Assembly (NCBI RefSeq): GCF_029867415.1
Contig: NW_026705220.1
Coordinates: forward strand, 434,001 to 498,000
DNA length: 64,000 nt
Source: Vicia villosa
Lineage: Eukaryota > Streptophyta > Magnoliopsida > Fabales > Fabaceae
Direction: 5' to 3'
A model generated the notes under the pieces. The model had not been told where the DNA came from. It was given only the letters and a program-made list of their open reading frames with translations, and searched no databases. Shown here piece after piece: positions 35,183-49,029 of this stretch (its first letter is position 1; every line of letters begins with the position of its first letter). The position numbers were made by a program, and so were the translations under genes.

Positions 35183-36151
35183 TGATCGGAAAAATAGCAA
35201 GTGTACTATTTTGTCTCTGTAGTAATAAAGGGAAAATTCCCCGAATATCAATCTCAAGGACTGCGTGATATTATAGAGTTAGTAGGAATTCAATTAAACA
35301 GAAAGCCTTGGGGTTTTGGTTTTTATGAGTACGAATTAAATTGCAAATAAACTTAAAAAGGTTGATTTAGCCAAATATGAGTAACATGCTAGGATAGGTG
35401 TGTGCATTAACATGTAACAATTCTGAACCCTTGTTTCATTAACAAAATTCAACTTATCAATTACCGGTTCTTAAGGGTATTTGCTCCTAAGTCCTTTGTG
35501 GGCAAACCTTCGAACATTCAAATTCTAATCCCAAAGTCCTTCGAAATTAGTGATCAAATCAAGTATTATTATAATCAAGAACAATCCGGTTACTATAGGG
35601 TATCCCTAGTCCTAGGTGATATCTACTATAGTATAATGGTATAAAAACCCTAACAATGGATGTCAATCCTAATTGTCAGTCATAAATCAATCCAGTTGGT
35701 CCGACGAGGAAAGCATTAAAAACCTTAGACCATTAAATTGAACATGAAAGAGAAATATGTTATTGAAATTCGGAATTCAAAATCATCACAAATGTTAATC
35801 AGGGACACCCCCTAGCATTGGGGGGTTTAGCTACTCATATCATCCAAAGAAATTACAAAGATATCAAATAAAGACATTACAATAGAGATGATGAACTTTA
35901 ATCTTCAATGGCTTCCGCTCATGAGAGTTCTCTGTTCTTCTCCAATTGCATAGGCTTCCTTTCTCAATCCTCCAATTCTTCGTGTGGCAAAAAGATCCCT
36001 AATTCATCTTGAAAACTCTCATAAATAGTGCAGACTCACTTAAGTTGGTTGGAAATCCCAAAAACACCCTTGCAGGCAAACCACTGAACAAAATCACAAA
36101 AATCACTGAAATCAGCGTCAAACCCAACACGGGCCGTGTTATGCAACACAG
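35183..36151 (-). repeat. LTR G, left segment (3' LTR of a minus-strand element)
   Basis: An LTR-like repeat with plus-strand ends TGATCGG (35183) and TAATCA (63206), broken by element D at 36152. The PPT-like block to its right (63207 onward) implies this is the 3' LTR of an element extending past 64000. The left boundary is chosen because TGAT there mirrors ATCA at the other end. No partner LTR is visible, so no target-site test is possible. Confidence 0.65.
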
Positions 36152-38701
36152 TGTAGCAACCTGCCTAAAAATTATAACTTAGAGAGTCGCCACCTATTCT
36201 ACCAAGGCGAATAGGAAACCTACGCAGTTTAGATATCAGGGTAAGATACTATATTCAGGTCGAGGGAAGGTGTTAGGCACCCTCAACCCTTTCCTAAATG
36301 CTAACATCTCAAAGATAAAGGTTTATGGCAAAAGATAAAGAGTGATGACAGACAGTTAATAGAGTTAAAAGGCTAATTCTATTGAACATGATTAGAGTTT
36401 GGAAGAGGGGGACTCGCCTTGTTGCCAAGTGCCTACGTATCTCCTTAGGGAGAATCAGAGTCAACGTAGTTCGGGGAGGATTGTACGCCTTGGAATTGAA
36501 TTTGATTGTATTTGAAGTTGTTTTGAAATTGTTTTGAAATGCGAAGTTCGAAGGTATTTTGAATTACCTTATCGTAGTTATGAACATCGCAGAGATGGAA
36601 ATCTGTAGTGTCGTGGTTTAGTGTTTTAAGTGTTCGGGCGTACAACCCTGATTTTAATTTGTACTATTAACCGCAATGATCAATAGATTCGATCACCATA
36701 GTTAAAAGATTAGTAAAAGTATTGCTAATTATTCTAATCGATTGATTCGATTGTCACCGTTAGCAAATTAATGTATCTTGAATAATTATTAATTTTATCA
36801 TTATCCCTCGTAATCAATAGGTTTGATTACAAATAATAATGAATTTGATAAAGGGAAACATGCTAATCATCGTAACCAATAAGATGGTTAAAACCATTTA
36901 GCAAAATAGGTTTGTTTGAATTATATTTGATTAGAGAATTAAATAATTAATTGATTATTACCCACCGCGATCAATTGATTTAATCGAAGCGAATAATAAA
37001 TTAATTTCCTAACACTTTGGCCAAATGGCCAGTGGGATTGAGCGAACCTTAACATATTGATAGCCTTTCTAGGGTTTTATCCTTTTTTATAAATTAAAGG
37101 TTTAAAATAAATTAAATCGAATCATCGAGAAAAATCCTGAAAATAATTCTAAAATAATCATATTTATAAACCTAATTTATGTTCTAACCCTAATTAACAA
37201 ATTAATTAATTTAAGTATAATTATAAAAACATTTAACCTAAATAACTAAATAAATAAATAACAAATAATAATAAATAATTAAAAAAAATACAAAGGAAAC
37301 CTGGCTCCAATCCTGTGTGTTGAGCCTTTGGACATGCATGGTGTCCCTTTGATCTTGATGCGTAGGATCTGAGATGGTGAGGATCCAGCGGTGATAATTG
37401 AAAGGCACACGATGAACGAGTGATGGAGAGCATGCGCTGGATCTTTGCCTGTTCTCTTACCAGAAAATTGACAAAATATAAAGAGGCGCTGGGGGGAATT
37501 AAACCCAGGTGCTTGTGTATGAGAGAGTCTTGACACGCCTCCAACTTTCCACCCAGCCAACTCTTGTTTGTTGATAGCAACGTCCGCGTACAGAATAATA
37601 TATGAATATTGTTAACCAAAATTTGAAAAAAAATTTACGCGTGCAGGCTTCATCTTCCACCTTGGTTTTTTCTACAACATGAACAGACCTTTTGCCTACG
37701 GTTTGGTCTGTGTGGCCATAGCTTCTGCGAATTATAAACGACACAACACACAACGAAAATCCCACGTGATGCAACGGTTCAACTCGGTTTAATCCCACGA
37801 ACACGATGGTGGCCCTTATTTGATCCGATTCCTCATGTATCAAGAACCCCTAATTCAAAGCTTGGAGCCCTATTAATGGTGGTTCTTGGTACAAGCGATT
37901 AAACAACAATTTAATTAACCAGTAACATTCATGGAGTCATGGTAAACACAAACACACGTTCAGAAATCATTTATAACACTTGAAATTACGAAATCGAAGT
38001 TAGAAAAAAAAGCTATTCAAATCACCGCGCCGAGAGTGATTCCGTGCGCTTTGTGCATTGGTGATGGTCCGGTTCGTTTCAGAGACACTCCAGGAACATG
38101 TTAGAATCGATAGTACCTCTTCAACCGGCCTCCAACATTGAATTTGATCCCCCACTTTCCTTCGGTTTTCAAGATTATGACTAGGACTCCTGGCTGCCGA
38201 CCAAAAAAACCCCCTCCTCCTTTCAATACTCTTGTTATATATATGCACCAGGTTCTCCTAGGTCAGAATCTTGAGATTGAATTTTATCAATCAAAGATTT
38301 GATTCTAGAAAACTTCCAACTTGGTCTTCAATCCCCATTCAATCATGCCATACGGTTTCTCACCTTCCAAGTTGACTTTTTTTTTGGGCTTTTTCTTTCT
38401 CTCTCTTTTTTATTTTATTTTAATAATATAAAAATTATAATCTTAGTAATTTAATAATAAATCTAAAATATAAAAGTCTAACATCCTAATTTTGAAACTA
38501 AAATAAAAATAAAATTGCACTATAAAACATATAAAGTGTCAAGCAAAATTTAATTACCTAGGCTACACAAATAATTTAAAGTAACTGGTACATAAAAATT
38601 ACTGTTAAAATGTTAATAAAAGTTTGAACAAAAATTTTTAAACCAAAGTTAAAAATAACTTAAATGTTAGAATTAAGGCAGACAAATTTTAGGGTATGAC
38701 A
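36152..38701 (-). repeat. 3' LTR of element D
   Basis: 2550 bp. Carries TATATATA near 38235-38243 (reversed), several AATTAAT-rich stretches, and a decayed tRNA-like segment near 37490-37560. The short frames in it recur in the other LTR and are not considered genes. Confidence 0.94.
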
Positions 38702-41608
38702 ACTGCCCCTGTTCAATCTTCTTAAACCTGAAGAGGTAGAAGATGATTGGACACTGAAATGCCCTGAAATTTGCTTGCGTAGGGAAGGAATTCTGTGGGA
38801 GATGGGCTTACAGATGCCACTTATTTGTTTGACAAGATGCTTGTCCAGAGCACATGCTCTTCGTACCAGGATCATATTGATTGTATCTGAAGAGATATAA
38901 AGTAATGTCTTATAGAAGACTACCTGAAGAGGCTCCTGAATAGGGTATATCAGAGGTTAATGCGAAGAAGCTTAGGCTTAGGAAGAATGTCTTGGAGAGG
39001 ACTAACTAAGGAGTTCTTTTAAAAGAACTAAGTGTGTCTTAGAAAAGATTGGATAAACATTTTAAGAAGGCTACCTAGAAAGGCATGATATGTCTTAAAT
39101 AAGACTCACCTGGAAAGGCTCTTAGACGGGATACGATATGTTTTAAACAAAATTATCTAGAAAGATTCATGTAAAGGGAACGATACGTTTTAAACAAAAC
39201 TATCTAGAAAGATTCCTATAAAGGGAACGATACGTTTTAAACAAAACTACCTATAAAGGATATGGCATGTTTTAAACAAACCTACCTATAAAGGTTCCTA
39301 TAAAGGACATGAAACGTTTTAAACAAAACTACCTCGACAGGTTCCTATAAAGGATATGAAACGTTTTAAACAAAACTACCTCGACAGGTTCCTATAAAGG
39401 ACATGAAACGTTTTAAACAAAACTACCTAGAAAGGTTCCTATAAAGGCTATGAAATATTTTACACAAACCTACCTAGAAAGGTTCCTATAAAGGTCGTGG
39501 AACGTTTTAAACAAAACTACCTAGAAAGGTTCTTATAAAGGATACGAAGCATTTTAAACAAAACTACCTAGAAAGGTTCCTATAAAGGTCGTGGAATGTT
39601 TTAAACAAAACTGCCTAGAAAGGTTCCTATAAAGGCTATGAAATATTTTAAACAAAACTACCTAGAAAGGTTAGGATATGTCTTAAACAAGACTGCTTGG
39701 AAAGATTAGGATAATTGTCTTGGACAAGACTACCTGGAGAGGTAAGAAATTCTTTGATTGCTTCTGGATTTGCCTTTGAAGAAAGACTTGGAATGAGGTA
39801 TTAGAATTGTATCTGTTAAGATTGAATCGTTGATACGACCGTATTTGCACTGTAATCGGATGATAACATCCTTTTGATTATGAAGTGACCTGAAAAGGCA
39901 GCGTTAGTTTTATGCAATGTCATGATGCATGTGTCATGTAATGAGATTCTCAAAATAAATGAGAATTATGCATGTATGCCGATCCCACACTGCGGGACGT
40001 AAATAGTACAGGCATGGGAAGATCAATTACGCAACAATGCTCCTTGTGTGATACTAGTGTGACTTCCCGAATATCAGAAATTGTGAGACATGCCCCTTTA
40101 TCTGAAGGAGGGACCTTTAGAGAGAACTCGAATTTCACCATGTCTTGCCTGATATGCATTGCCCCAGTATTTGAATCCTTGAAAGATATGCCCCTAGTTC
40201 ATAGGGTCCTTGATTGTAAGTATTGATTTGACTGTGAAGCGGATGCTTTTCAGAGTGAGTCATGCGTTTCGGTTGCGTCCTGACGGACAGTGATTTGCTG
40301 AGTACTCAGAATGAGATGATGTCTTCTATAAGACTACCTGAAGAGGTCCTTGGGAAAAATGGAAAATTGTCTTAAAAAAGATTGCGCTTTAAACAAAGCT
40401 CAAAGGGATGTGTTTGTGCAGAGGGTCAAAAATATTCCTATAGAGGATAAAGACTGTTTTAAGGAATGTGGGGTTTTAAACAAAACTTAGGAAAAACATC
40501 TTTAAGAAGATCACCCTAGAAAGGATGGTGAACTGTCTTAGAAAATACTATGTACTTTAAACAAAGTTTGACAAGGTTCTTGGAAGCATAAGAGAAGTTT
40601 GAATATGTCTTAAAAGACTAACTGGAAAAAATTAAGAGATGTCTTACAGAAGACTACCTAGAAAAGGTTCTTGGAAATGAATATGTCTTAGAGAAGACTG
40701 TCTGAAAGGGTTTGAAAATAGAAAGGATAAGAAGGTGGGTCTTTTAAAAGACTGTCTGAAAAAGCTCCTAGAAAGGGTAAAAAGTATTTGAACATGTCTT
40801 AGAGAAGACTATATGGACAGATTGAGAAATATCCTATAACGGTTCCTGAAAGGATGTGAGAGTGTTATTGACACCATCTGCTACTGAGTGACCTTTGCAA
40901 CGTGCCCCCAGGTGATGGGCTTGCCCCATGGGCTATTCAACGTTTTTGAGAGATTCCATGGATCTTGATTAGATTGCCCCATGCAACTGGTATACTGACG
41001 AGTTATTCCATGTGTACACATTAGCCATCCCAGTCATCCGTAAGAAATGTTTCTTCTTTGACAAGCTTTTAAAGCTACTTCGTCAGTTAGTAGGATTTTT
41101 AGCCATTAGCCATGCCCCATGCAACTTCTCCCTGATGTTTAAACATTTGAATCCACATAGACAAGTGTACTTTATAATGAAATTCGTAAGATGCGAATGC
41201 ATATGTTTGTCTTGAAAGTTTAAAAACACATTTTTTTTTAGTAAAACGAAGTTTTTTTTTTGTAAGAAAGTGATATCAACTCAAGAGTTATAGTAGACCT
41301 TAAGGAGTCAGGATACCTTTTGGTAACGGTGTGCTTTCGAACTAACCATGCTTCAGTTAGGACTTTTAAGGGTTGTAACGTGGCCTGGTTCACGGTTTTA
41401 AGAAACAAAGGATAGTGGCTCAAAGTTTATTTGTACCCATCCCAATCTTCGTGATGTTCTCCAGTCCTATGCTCAGTTAACTATGCATTTAGTCTCCAAA
41501 AGAATTTGGGAATTACGACGTTGACATTCATGATGGTTCAAAAACCAAAGGTTTATCTGCAAAGGCAGTCATCCTCCTTTTTTGTAATATTTTCATTTGT
41601 GAGGGTAT
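38702..41608 (-). repeat. Non-coding internal region of element D with 47-bp repeat array
   Basis: From about 39130 to 39690 a unit of about 47-48 bp (core ACGTTTTAAACAAAACTACCT, then AGGTTCCTATAAAGG) is repeated about eleven times. Degenerate, spaced copies of GTCTTA...AAGACTACCTGAAAAGG continue to about 40860. The part 41330-41480 matches 47623-47760 in E. No ORF resembling a protein was seen. Confidence 0.85.
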
Positions 41609-44600
41609 TGTCGCACGCTCGCGAAAAATGAACAGAGTCGCCACCAATATATTTATCCAATAAGGGAAAGGAATATCAGAAAACCTAACAAAGGAAGGAA
41701 CAGGGTCTTACGACCAGAGAGAGGGTACGGGAGTCGGTTACGCAAGGGGAAAGTGCTAGCACCCCTCACGCCCATCGTACTCGATGGTATCCACCTATGT
41801 TTGTTCTATTCTAAGGGTGTATAAATCTATAGCTTAATTACTAGGGGAATGCATGCAAATGAATGAAATAGAAACACGGGGAAAATAAGGTTTTTAAATA
41901 GTTGTGCTCGCTTAGGCCCCGCGACCTAATGCCTACGTATCCTTTTCAGGAATCAGAGCGCCGTAGTTCGGCTCTTTAGTTTTTGTTTGTTTTTGTGTTT
42001 TTTAGTTGAACAGTTACATTCGCACTCCGCTGCTCGACCTCTGGAGTCTTAAGCTGGGAATGGAGCGGAAATAACGTGTCCGATTAGGAGAAAAGAATGC
42101 CCTGAAGGCAAGGGAAAGAATGCCTCGGAGGCAAGAAAGAAGGGAGAAGATTGGTTTGTATTTTTTAGGTGTAAGTCCATGATGAACAAAACCCAATACA
42201 AGGTTCCGCACCACTTCATTACTTTGATTTAGGTCTGAGCCTTTATTAGATGTTTTAGATGTTTTTGGTTGAGTGTTTTTTAAGGGAATTCACTTCGCGA
42301 TTCGAATCACATAAAAATGCATAATGATCGAGAAGCAGATTAGGGAATGAATCCCACTCACTTCTATCCCATTATGTAATGTTCAAGAAACAGATTAGGG
42401 AATGAATCCCACTCATTTCTATCCCATTAATTAATGTTCGAGAAACAGATTAGGGAATGAATCCCACTCATTTCTCTCCCATTAAGTAGTGACCGAGAAA
42501 CAGATTAGGGAATGGATCCCACTCATTTCTATGCCACTAAGTGATTGAGAAACAGATTAGGGAATGAATCCCACTCATTTCTCTATCACTTTCTTAATGT
42601 GATTCACATCTCTATTTGTTAATGTTTTAATGTCGAAAGAGAAAAAAGAAGAAAACTAGCCTAAAATGAATAACTAGCCTAATGTTATGATTATACCTAA
42701 GTGGTAAGATTTTAAGGGAAAAGACTAAGCCTAATATTATGAAGATTATAGGTCCTAAATCTTAAAGGAAACATACAAGTGTAACCAAAATTACAAGTAA
42801 ACAAATGATACAAAATTAGTGCAAAAATGACTAAAAGAAAGACTTGAAATATGGTACAAAACATGGAAGCAAATGATGCAAAATATAGTACCAAAAGTGA
42901 ATTAAAGGGCTATTATTTTTATTGATTTTTATATGACAAAGAACAAGAATTCTAATCAAGCCAAAGAATTAAAATACAAGCCTAAACTAATATTTTTTAT
43001 GATTATTTTTAATGTCAAGATTATGTAATGAAGTCTAAAATGATGGTAGAAAATTAGTGATTTGTTTACTAAAAGAAAAGAAAAAAAAACTAATTAACCC
43101 TAAATTTATTAATTAAACAAAATATGAACAGGGGGTGCAAACTGAATACAAGGGTGTACATAGAGATTAGGGCGCAGGGCCCATCTGGGGGAAGCCCACA
43201 CAGAATTCATTTTTGTTATTGTCCTTCTTCTAACTTAAGAGAACATGGGCCAAAGGGGGGTATGCGTAAGCAATCTGGCCCAAAGGTTTGTATATTGTAG
43301 ATTTGCCTAAAACGGCGTGGGCCTAAAGGGGGTGTGACAGAAGCAATTTCGCTCGGCCCAAGCTTATTGCTGATCCAGATCCATTTCTCATTATTATTGA
43401 TTATTATGCCAAAATGATTCAATTAATCCAGATTAATCTAATTATCCATTTTCAATAATGATTAATTAAAGCTTATAACATTCAATTAATATGGACCTTA
43501 GGCTAATTAACATTCAGATTAAATTAACAAAGATAATTGAAATAAAAAAAGGAATTAGGGTTAGATATTGTAACCTTTGAGCTTCTCTTGAACGAGTTTC
43601 TCTTCTTCTCCTTCAGCGGCGCCGCGAATCCTTCTTCTCCGACGAGAATCTCGTCGTTCACCACCACCTCATAAACAGACCTCTTTCTTGCCATCCCTTA
43701 TCTTTCAATTAAAGCTTCGCCTCGTTTCCGATTTGACTCAGCTCTCACTCTCCTCTTCGTCCGTGATGAAGGCCATTGTGAATGTAAAGCTGACATGATG
43801 ATGATGTTATCGATTCAGTGCTGAAGATTCTCAGTTGAAGATCGACGATGATGAAGTCTTGATAGTTGTTGTTGTCGCTGAGTTTCGGTGATGCTATGAA
43901 GATGAAGAAGGACGATAGAATTTTGCTGGAGATGCGCGTTGATGATTAAGAATAGATGTGTATGACGATGATGATTGAAGGTTGCTGATGCGATGATGAA
44001 GAAAGACGAGTTGAGACTTGAAGATTGAGGCGTCAAGGAGATGGTTCAAGTTCAGATTGTGGTGAGTTCCCTTGTATGATTTTCTGCTGAATTGTGAACT
44101 CAGAAATATATATCGAGAGTTTTTGTGTATGTTTTTTCTCAGATTTTCTTTTCTTGAATTCAGAAAGATGCAAGCTATGACGATTTGAAGGTCGAAGGAA
44201 GGCTTATGGTGATTGATGAAGATTGGTTCTGGGAGAAGCGGAGCAGAGAAGGTGAAGAAGACGCTGAGAAAGTTTGATGAAGAACGATGAGAGAATCAAG
44301 GTGAAAGTTATGGATTTGGAGAGAGTGAGGATTCACAGCAAAAATGAAGAGAGTGGAAGAAGATATGAATGTGAAGATGGATGGAGAGGTTTGAGTGAAA
44401 GTGGTGGAGGATTGGTGAAAATGGTGGAGGAAGTGAAGAGGATGATTGTGATGATTTGTGGAAAAGGTTATGAGTTGTGGAAGAGATGAAGAATCGAAGA
44501 AGATGATGAAAATGGAGAGAAGATGAAGACGAGAATCTGGAAAAGATGGAGAATGGTCGAGAGCCTTGAATCATGGAGGGAAGCTGAGATATATAGGTGA

Positions 44601-45664
44601 GGTGTAACTGATTTTTTTGCTGTTAAAAGTTGTTAGAAATCTGTTATAGGTAGTTACGATTCTGTTAGAGGTTGTTATGCGGATATGATCTGTTATGGTT
44701 TTGTATGGGTTTATATGTATGTAGGCTGCTGTTCTGAATGCTGAATGGAATTATGGAGGGAATTCGTTTAGGTTTGAATATGTGATGTGGGACTTGTTTG
44801 TTTGGTTTTTGTTATGAATGAAAGTGTGGGGCTGCTGTTTGTATGTTAATGGATGTCATTTTTTGTATGCAGACTGGTACAGGAGGAGTCAACATGGAGA
44901 AAAGGCATATTGGTGTCTTGAAGGCCAATGGAGGCGTTATTTAAAGATTGGAGAAATGGGCCCAAGTGCTTGAAAGGAATTCTGTTTGCAACCGCTTTGT
45001 GTAGTCTTTTTTTGTAATTGTTAGTAAATTGTAATGTCTTTGTACAAAAGATAGGCATGATTTGTAATGAGTTTGAAAATTGTGGAAAGTGATGTGATGA
45101 ACTCTTGAAGTAAAGATGAATTCTTGAATGATGTGGTTTTAAATCATAAAGTATGTATATTTGAAGTATTTGAATGGTGGAGTTTGAATATAGAATGGTG
45201 ACTATCATTTGAATTTTGAATCAGTAATTTTGGCATAGTTCCATAATAATTAGATCCAAATTGAGCACTCCTGATTAAATTCATAATAATTAGTACTTGA
45301 AGCAACCTTGATATGCGTAAGACCTTAACTCGATGTGTCACAAGATAAACAAACAACATCACCGCCTTATTGCACAAACCATGAGTTATTTCTTGTATCT
45401 CAATCCGCATTAGGAACCCCTTGAATTGGTGAACGATACAGTCAGAGAATATCACAATAGATCTTGTTCAAATAATGACCACAAGTACGTGAACATTTAC
45501 AAAGAGCCACAAATGAATCCCTACATCCATGATCCTTGATTTCATTTTCAAACTATTGATGAATGCATGATTTTATTGATGACCTAATGAGATGTATGCA
45601 AATGATTTGTGAAGCGTGAGCCGGTTAGAAATAAATTAAGATGGGCAAATTTTGGGGTGCAACA
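41609..45664 (-). repeat. 3' LTR of element E
   Basis: 4056 bp. The minus strand begins TGTTGCACCCCAAAATTTG. TATATAT near 44589-44595. A GAAGATGA-rich stretch spans 43780-44570. The frames there are low-complexity and I do not call them genes. Confidence 0.94.
42325..42590. repeat. 55-bp tandem repeat in the LTR of E
   Basis: Five units starting near 42336, 42391, 42446, 42501 and 42553, with core CAGATTAGGGAATGAATCCC. The core holds the inverted pair GGGA...TCCC. The same array is in the other LTR at about 55300-55560. Confidence 0.92.
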
Positions 45665-45839
45665 GCTGCCCCTATTTAATCGTCTTAAACCTGAAGGCGA
45701 GATTGGCGTTAGTCTTTCAAGCATTCATGGTGGAAGAAGATTAAATATCGAGTGAACCTGAAAATTTGCTTGATGTGATACGATCCACTGGAGAAAAGAA
45801 TGGTGTCAACTCCACTGAGGAAAAGTGTATCAATTCTGG

Positions 45840-46720
45840 ATCGAACAAATTAACTCTGGGTTAGAAAAGAAATAAACATCAACTCTGGGTTGAAAAAGAA
45901 AAGTGGGTTAACTCTGGGTCGAAGAATAAAGGGGAAATCAACTCTGGGTTGAACAAGAGGTAAACATAAATTCTGGATTGAGAACGGAAAGTGAAATCAG
46001 TATTAGTGGGACAAGATATGGGTATCAACTCTGGGTTGAGATACAAGGAAAGAAAATCAACTCTGGGTTGAGAACAAGAGATAGACATCAACTCTGGGTT
46101 GAGAGAAAGTAATTCAACTCTGGGTTAGAAATGAAATAAACGTCAACTCTGGGTTGAAAAAACGTGGGTCAACTCTGGGTTGAAGGATAAAGGGAAATCA
46201 ACTCTGAGTTGAAGACAATGGGTAGACATCAACTCTGGGTTGAGGGAAGGTTGAATAAAAGGTAAGCGTCAACTCTGGGTTGAGTGGGAAAGAAAGACAA
46301 GGATCAACTCTGGGTTGAATAAAAAGATAACCGTCAACTCTGGGTTGAGTGGGAAAAGACAAGAGATAACCGTCAACTCTGGGTTGAGTGGGAAAGGAGA
46401 AAAGATAACCGTCAACTCTGGGTTGAGTGGGAAAAAGGATAAAGGATAACCATCAACTCTGGGTTGAGTGGGAAAAGACACGAGATAACCGTCAACTCTG
46501 GGTTGAGTGGGAAAGGAGAAAAGATAACCGTCAACTCTGGGTTGAGTGGGAAAAAGGATAAAGGATAACCATCAACTCTGGGTTGAGTGGGAAAAGACAC
46601 GAGATAACCGTCAACTCTGGGTTGAGTGGGAAGAGATAATTAACTCGGGGTTAAAAGATGGAGGGAAAGTCAACTCTGGGTTGAACACAAAAACATCAAC
46701 TCTGGGTTGAAGAAAGATGA
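45840..46720. repeat. Array of TCAACTCTGGGTTGA hairpin motifs
   Basis: More than twenty copies of a 15-bp motif with perfect 5-bp inverted arms (TCAAC / GTTGA) are separated by purine-rich spacers of about 15-30 bp. Between about 46441 and 46640 a higher-order unit of about 119 bp is duplicated. Outer copies carry substitutions. Confidence 0.92.
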
Positions 46721-49029
46721 ACATGATTGACTTTGGGAGATGACACCATAATGGTAACTCTGAGTGATCTAGTGGAATATCAACTGAATGCTTTGTAGGG
46801 ACCCTATCTGATGAGTAACTTGGCTTATGCTTCACATGCAAATGTTTGATTTATTTTATGCACTTCTAGAGATGCAATGCAATGATTTCTATATGCAGTG
46901 TGTTGATTGATCAGGGTTTCTGCTTTGTGCGGGGAATAGATTAGGTGGAGTTCTGACACTCTGTTTGAGAATCAAGGTGGTGTGGATGCCCCTGCTTTAT
47001 TGATGATTGGATTATTGGGAGAGATGCCAATGAGAATGCAATGATATGCATGATGCATGTGTGATTATGAATGGATGATTGTTTCCAAGATACAAGGAGT
47101 TGATGGAGGATGCCCTTGCGGAAAGGTTATTTCTTGAAGGATAGAACTTGTGAAGGTGTTGGGCTTGAATCCTCGACACCTATCTCGATATCTAACACTT
47201 GATTGAAGATGAAGAGATGAATTATTACAAGCTTGCCCCAGCTTGTATGATCTTTTGAGATAGAACTTTGATAATGCTTGAATCATGGAGATTTGCGATG
47301 GTCTGCTCCAGTGTTGATCATAGAATGAATGCCCCAGATTGAGAGGAACTCTTCCACCAAATGGATACTTCAGGTACTTGCTCAGTGGATGGCCAACCTT
47401 TGCCTTTGTAAGATTACTTGATGGAATTTCAATGTTGAACTTTCCTTGGTATCAAGTACTTACTTTCTGGTTAGAGACAATTCTGTTTTGAAAAAGATAA
47501 TGAGAATGCAATGCACATGTTAATCTCAAAGAAAAGTTTTTATTTGTCGAAATGCTGTACTGATACTAACATAAATGACACAACAACATTAGGAGTCAGT
47601 TTGACATGATTTTACAATTTGTATGCTTTCGGAACGAACCCTGCTTCAATTAGGACTTTTGAGGGTTGTAACGTGGCCGGGTTCACGGTTTAAGAAACAA
47701 AGGATAAAGGCTCAAGTTCTACTTAACCCACCCCTTCTTCGTGATGTTCTCCAGTCCTACGTTCAGCTAGTTCGACACGAGTATTCACCTTTCAGGAAGG
47801 ATTGTGATGGATGAGGATCCTTTATGGCTTTGATGGAGGTGGCAGCCACCCTTTGGTGCTTTCATTGATGATCATAACAACTTGTCCCTTGGAGGATTTT
47901 TCTTTTGCTTTGTTTTTTTTTTTTTTTGCTTTCCCTAATTTTTGCCTGGACAAAAAGTTTCTTTTGATTTTCGTTGTCCAGCGGGATATGCCCTAATTTT
48001 TGCCTAAGTCATTTGCTTCAAAGCTTTTCTTTTTGACTTAGCGGGCTATTGTTTCTTTCTCTTTTTTTATCATAACTTTCTTTTCATTCTTTTTTGTCTC
48101 GTTCGGGAACAAGTTGTATGACTTTGGTGATTGACTTGATGAAAAGGTGATGACTGCCTTCTTCTTAGTGAATGAGAGACTTCCATTGTGGATAGTGCTC
48201 TTCCTTTTTTTGTTGCGAGAGATAGAATATGATTGATCCTCTGATGGAATACCTGAAAGTTGAGCGCTCGGTCGCACTAACTGAAGACTACCCTGCCCCT
48301 GGTTAAGATTGAGGTTTTTGTAATTTTTGAAAATAAACTACTACTCCTTAGGCTCAAAGGGGTTTACGAAGGTTTCACTCCCTTATAACTCCGGTGTTTA
48401 GGAATTGAAACAATGCCTGTACATCGTCAGCAGGAATTTTGTTCTAAAAGCATACAGTTAGTAGTTCATGTGTTTTTGATTTTTCATCATTCTCCTTTTT
48501 TAGTTGCTTAAGACAAGTGAGTTGAATATCAATGAACATAATGACAAGAATGGAATGATTTTGAGAAAAACGTGTATATTGCATTATTTTTATTTATTCA
48601 AACAGAATGAGCTTCTTACAATGAGAAGTACTTGATAACAACAAAAGTAATACAATTGAAAATACTGAAGGAATCTATACAATGGCAAGCTTGGCCTTAT
48701 TCTGATGCAAATGAAATGTTCTCCGACAAACACAAAGTCTTTAGGCTCCTTTGGTGGAAGGTACCCTCACGAGGAGGTGTGGGGTCCTTAGATAGTAGCT
48801 TGATTTTTTTTGTAATTCCCCATGATTCTTTGTCGGTGAGCTCTTGTCAGATATCGGTGTGGAGGAATTGTCTTGTCTGATCTGATGGAGAGGAAGAATG
48901 TAGGAGTCTTGGTAACCATGGATGCATATGCATGAATGCAAAAATGTTAATGATGATGCAAATGCAGTAGGAATCAGGATCAAGGATCAAGGCCTCTTGT
49001 GATAATAACTTCTCATGGTCAATAAGATA

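Noticed and set aside
38000..38248. 82-codon minus-strand frame starting at the TATA motif of the D LTR
   Set aside because: The ATG overlaps the TATA-like sequence itself, so transcripts would start downstream of it.
44308..44574. 88-codon minus-strand frame in both LTRs of E
   Set aside because: Low-complexity Ser/His/Phe peptide from a GAAGATGA-rich stretch. Its ATG lies within about 20 bp of the TATA-like motif, probably upstream of the transcript start.
39130..46720. Tandem arrays that might suggest a CRISPR locus
   Set aside because: Spacers are purine-rich variants of one another, no cas genes are present, and the setting is a plant retrotransposon.
45879..46841. Overlapping minus-strand frames with repeated NPELTVI-type peptides
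   Set aside because: They only translate the TCAACTCTGGGTTGA array. The period keeps a frame open by chance, and no start context or domain supports a gene.
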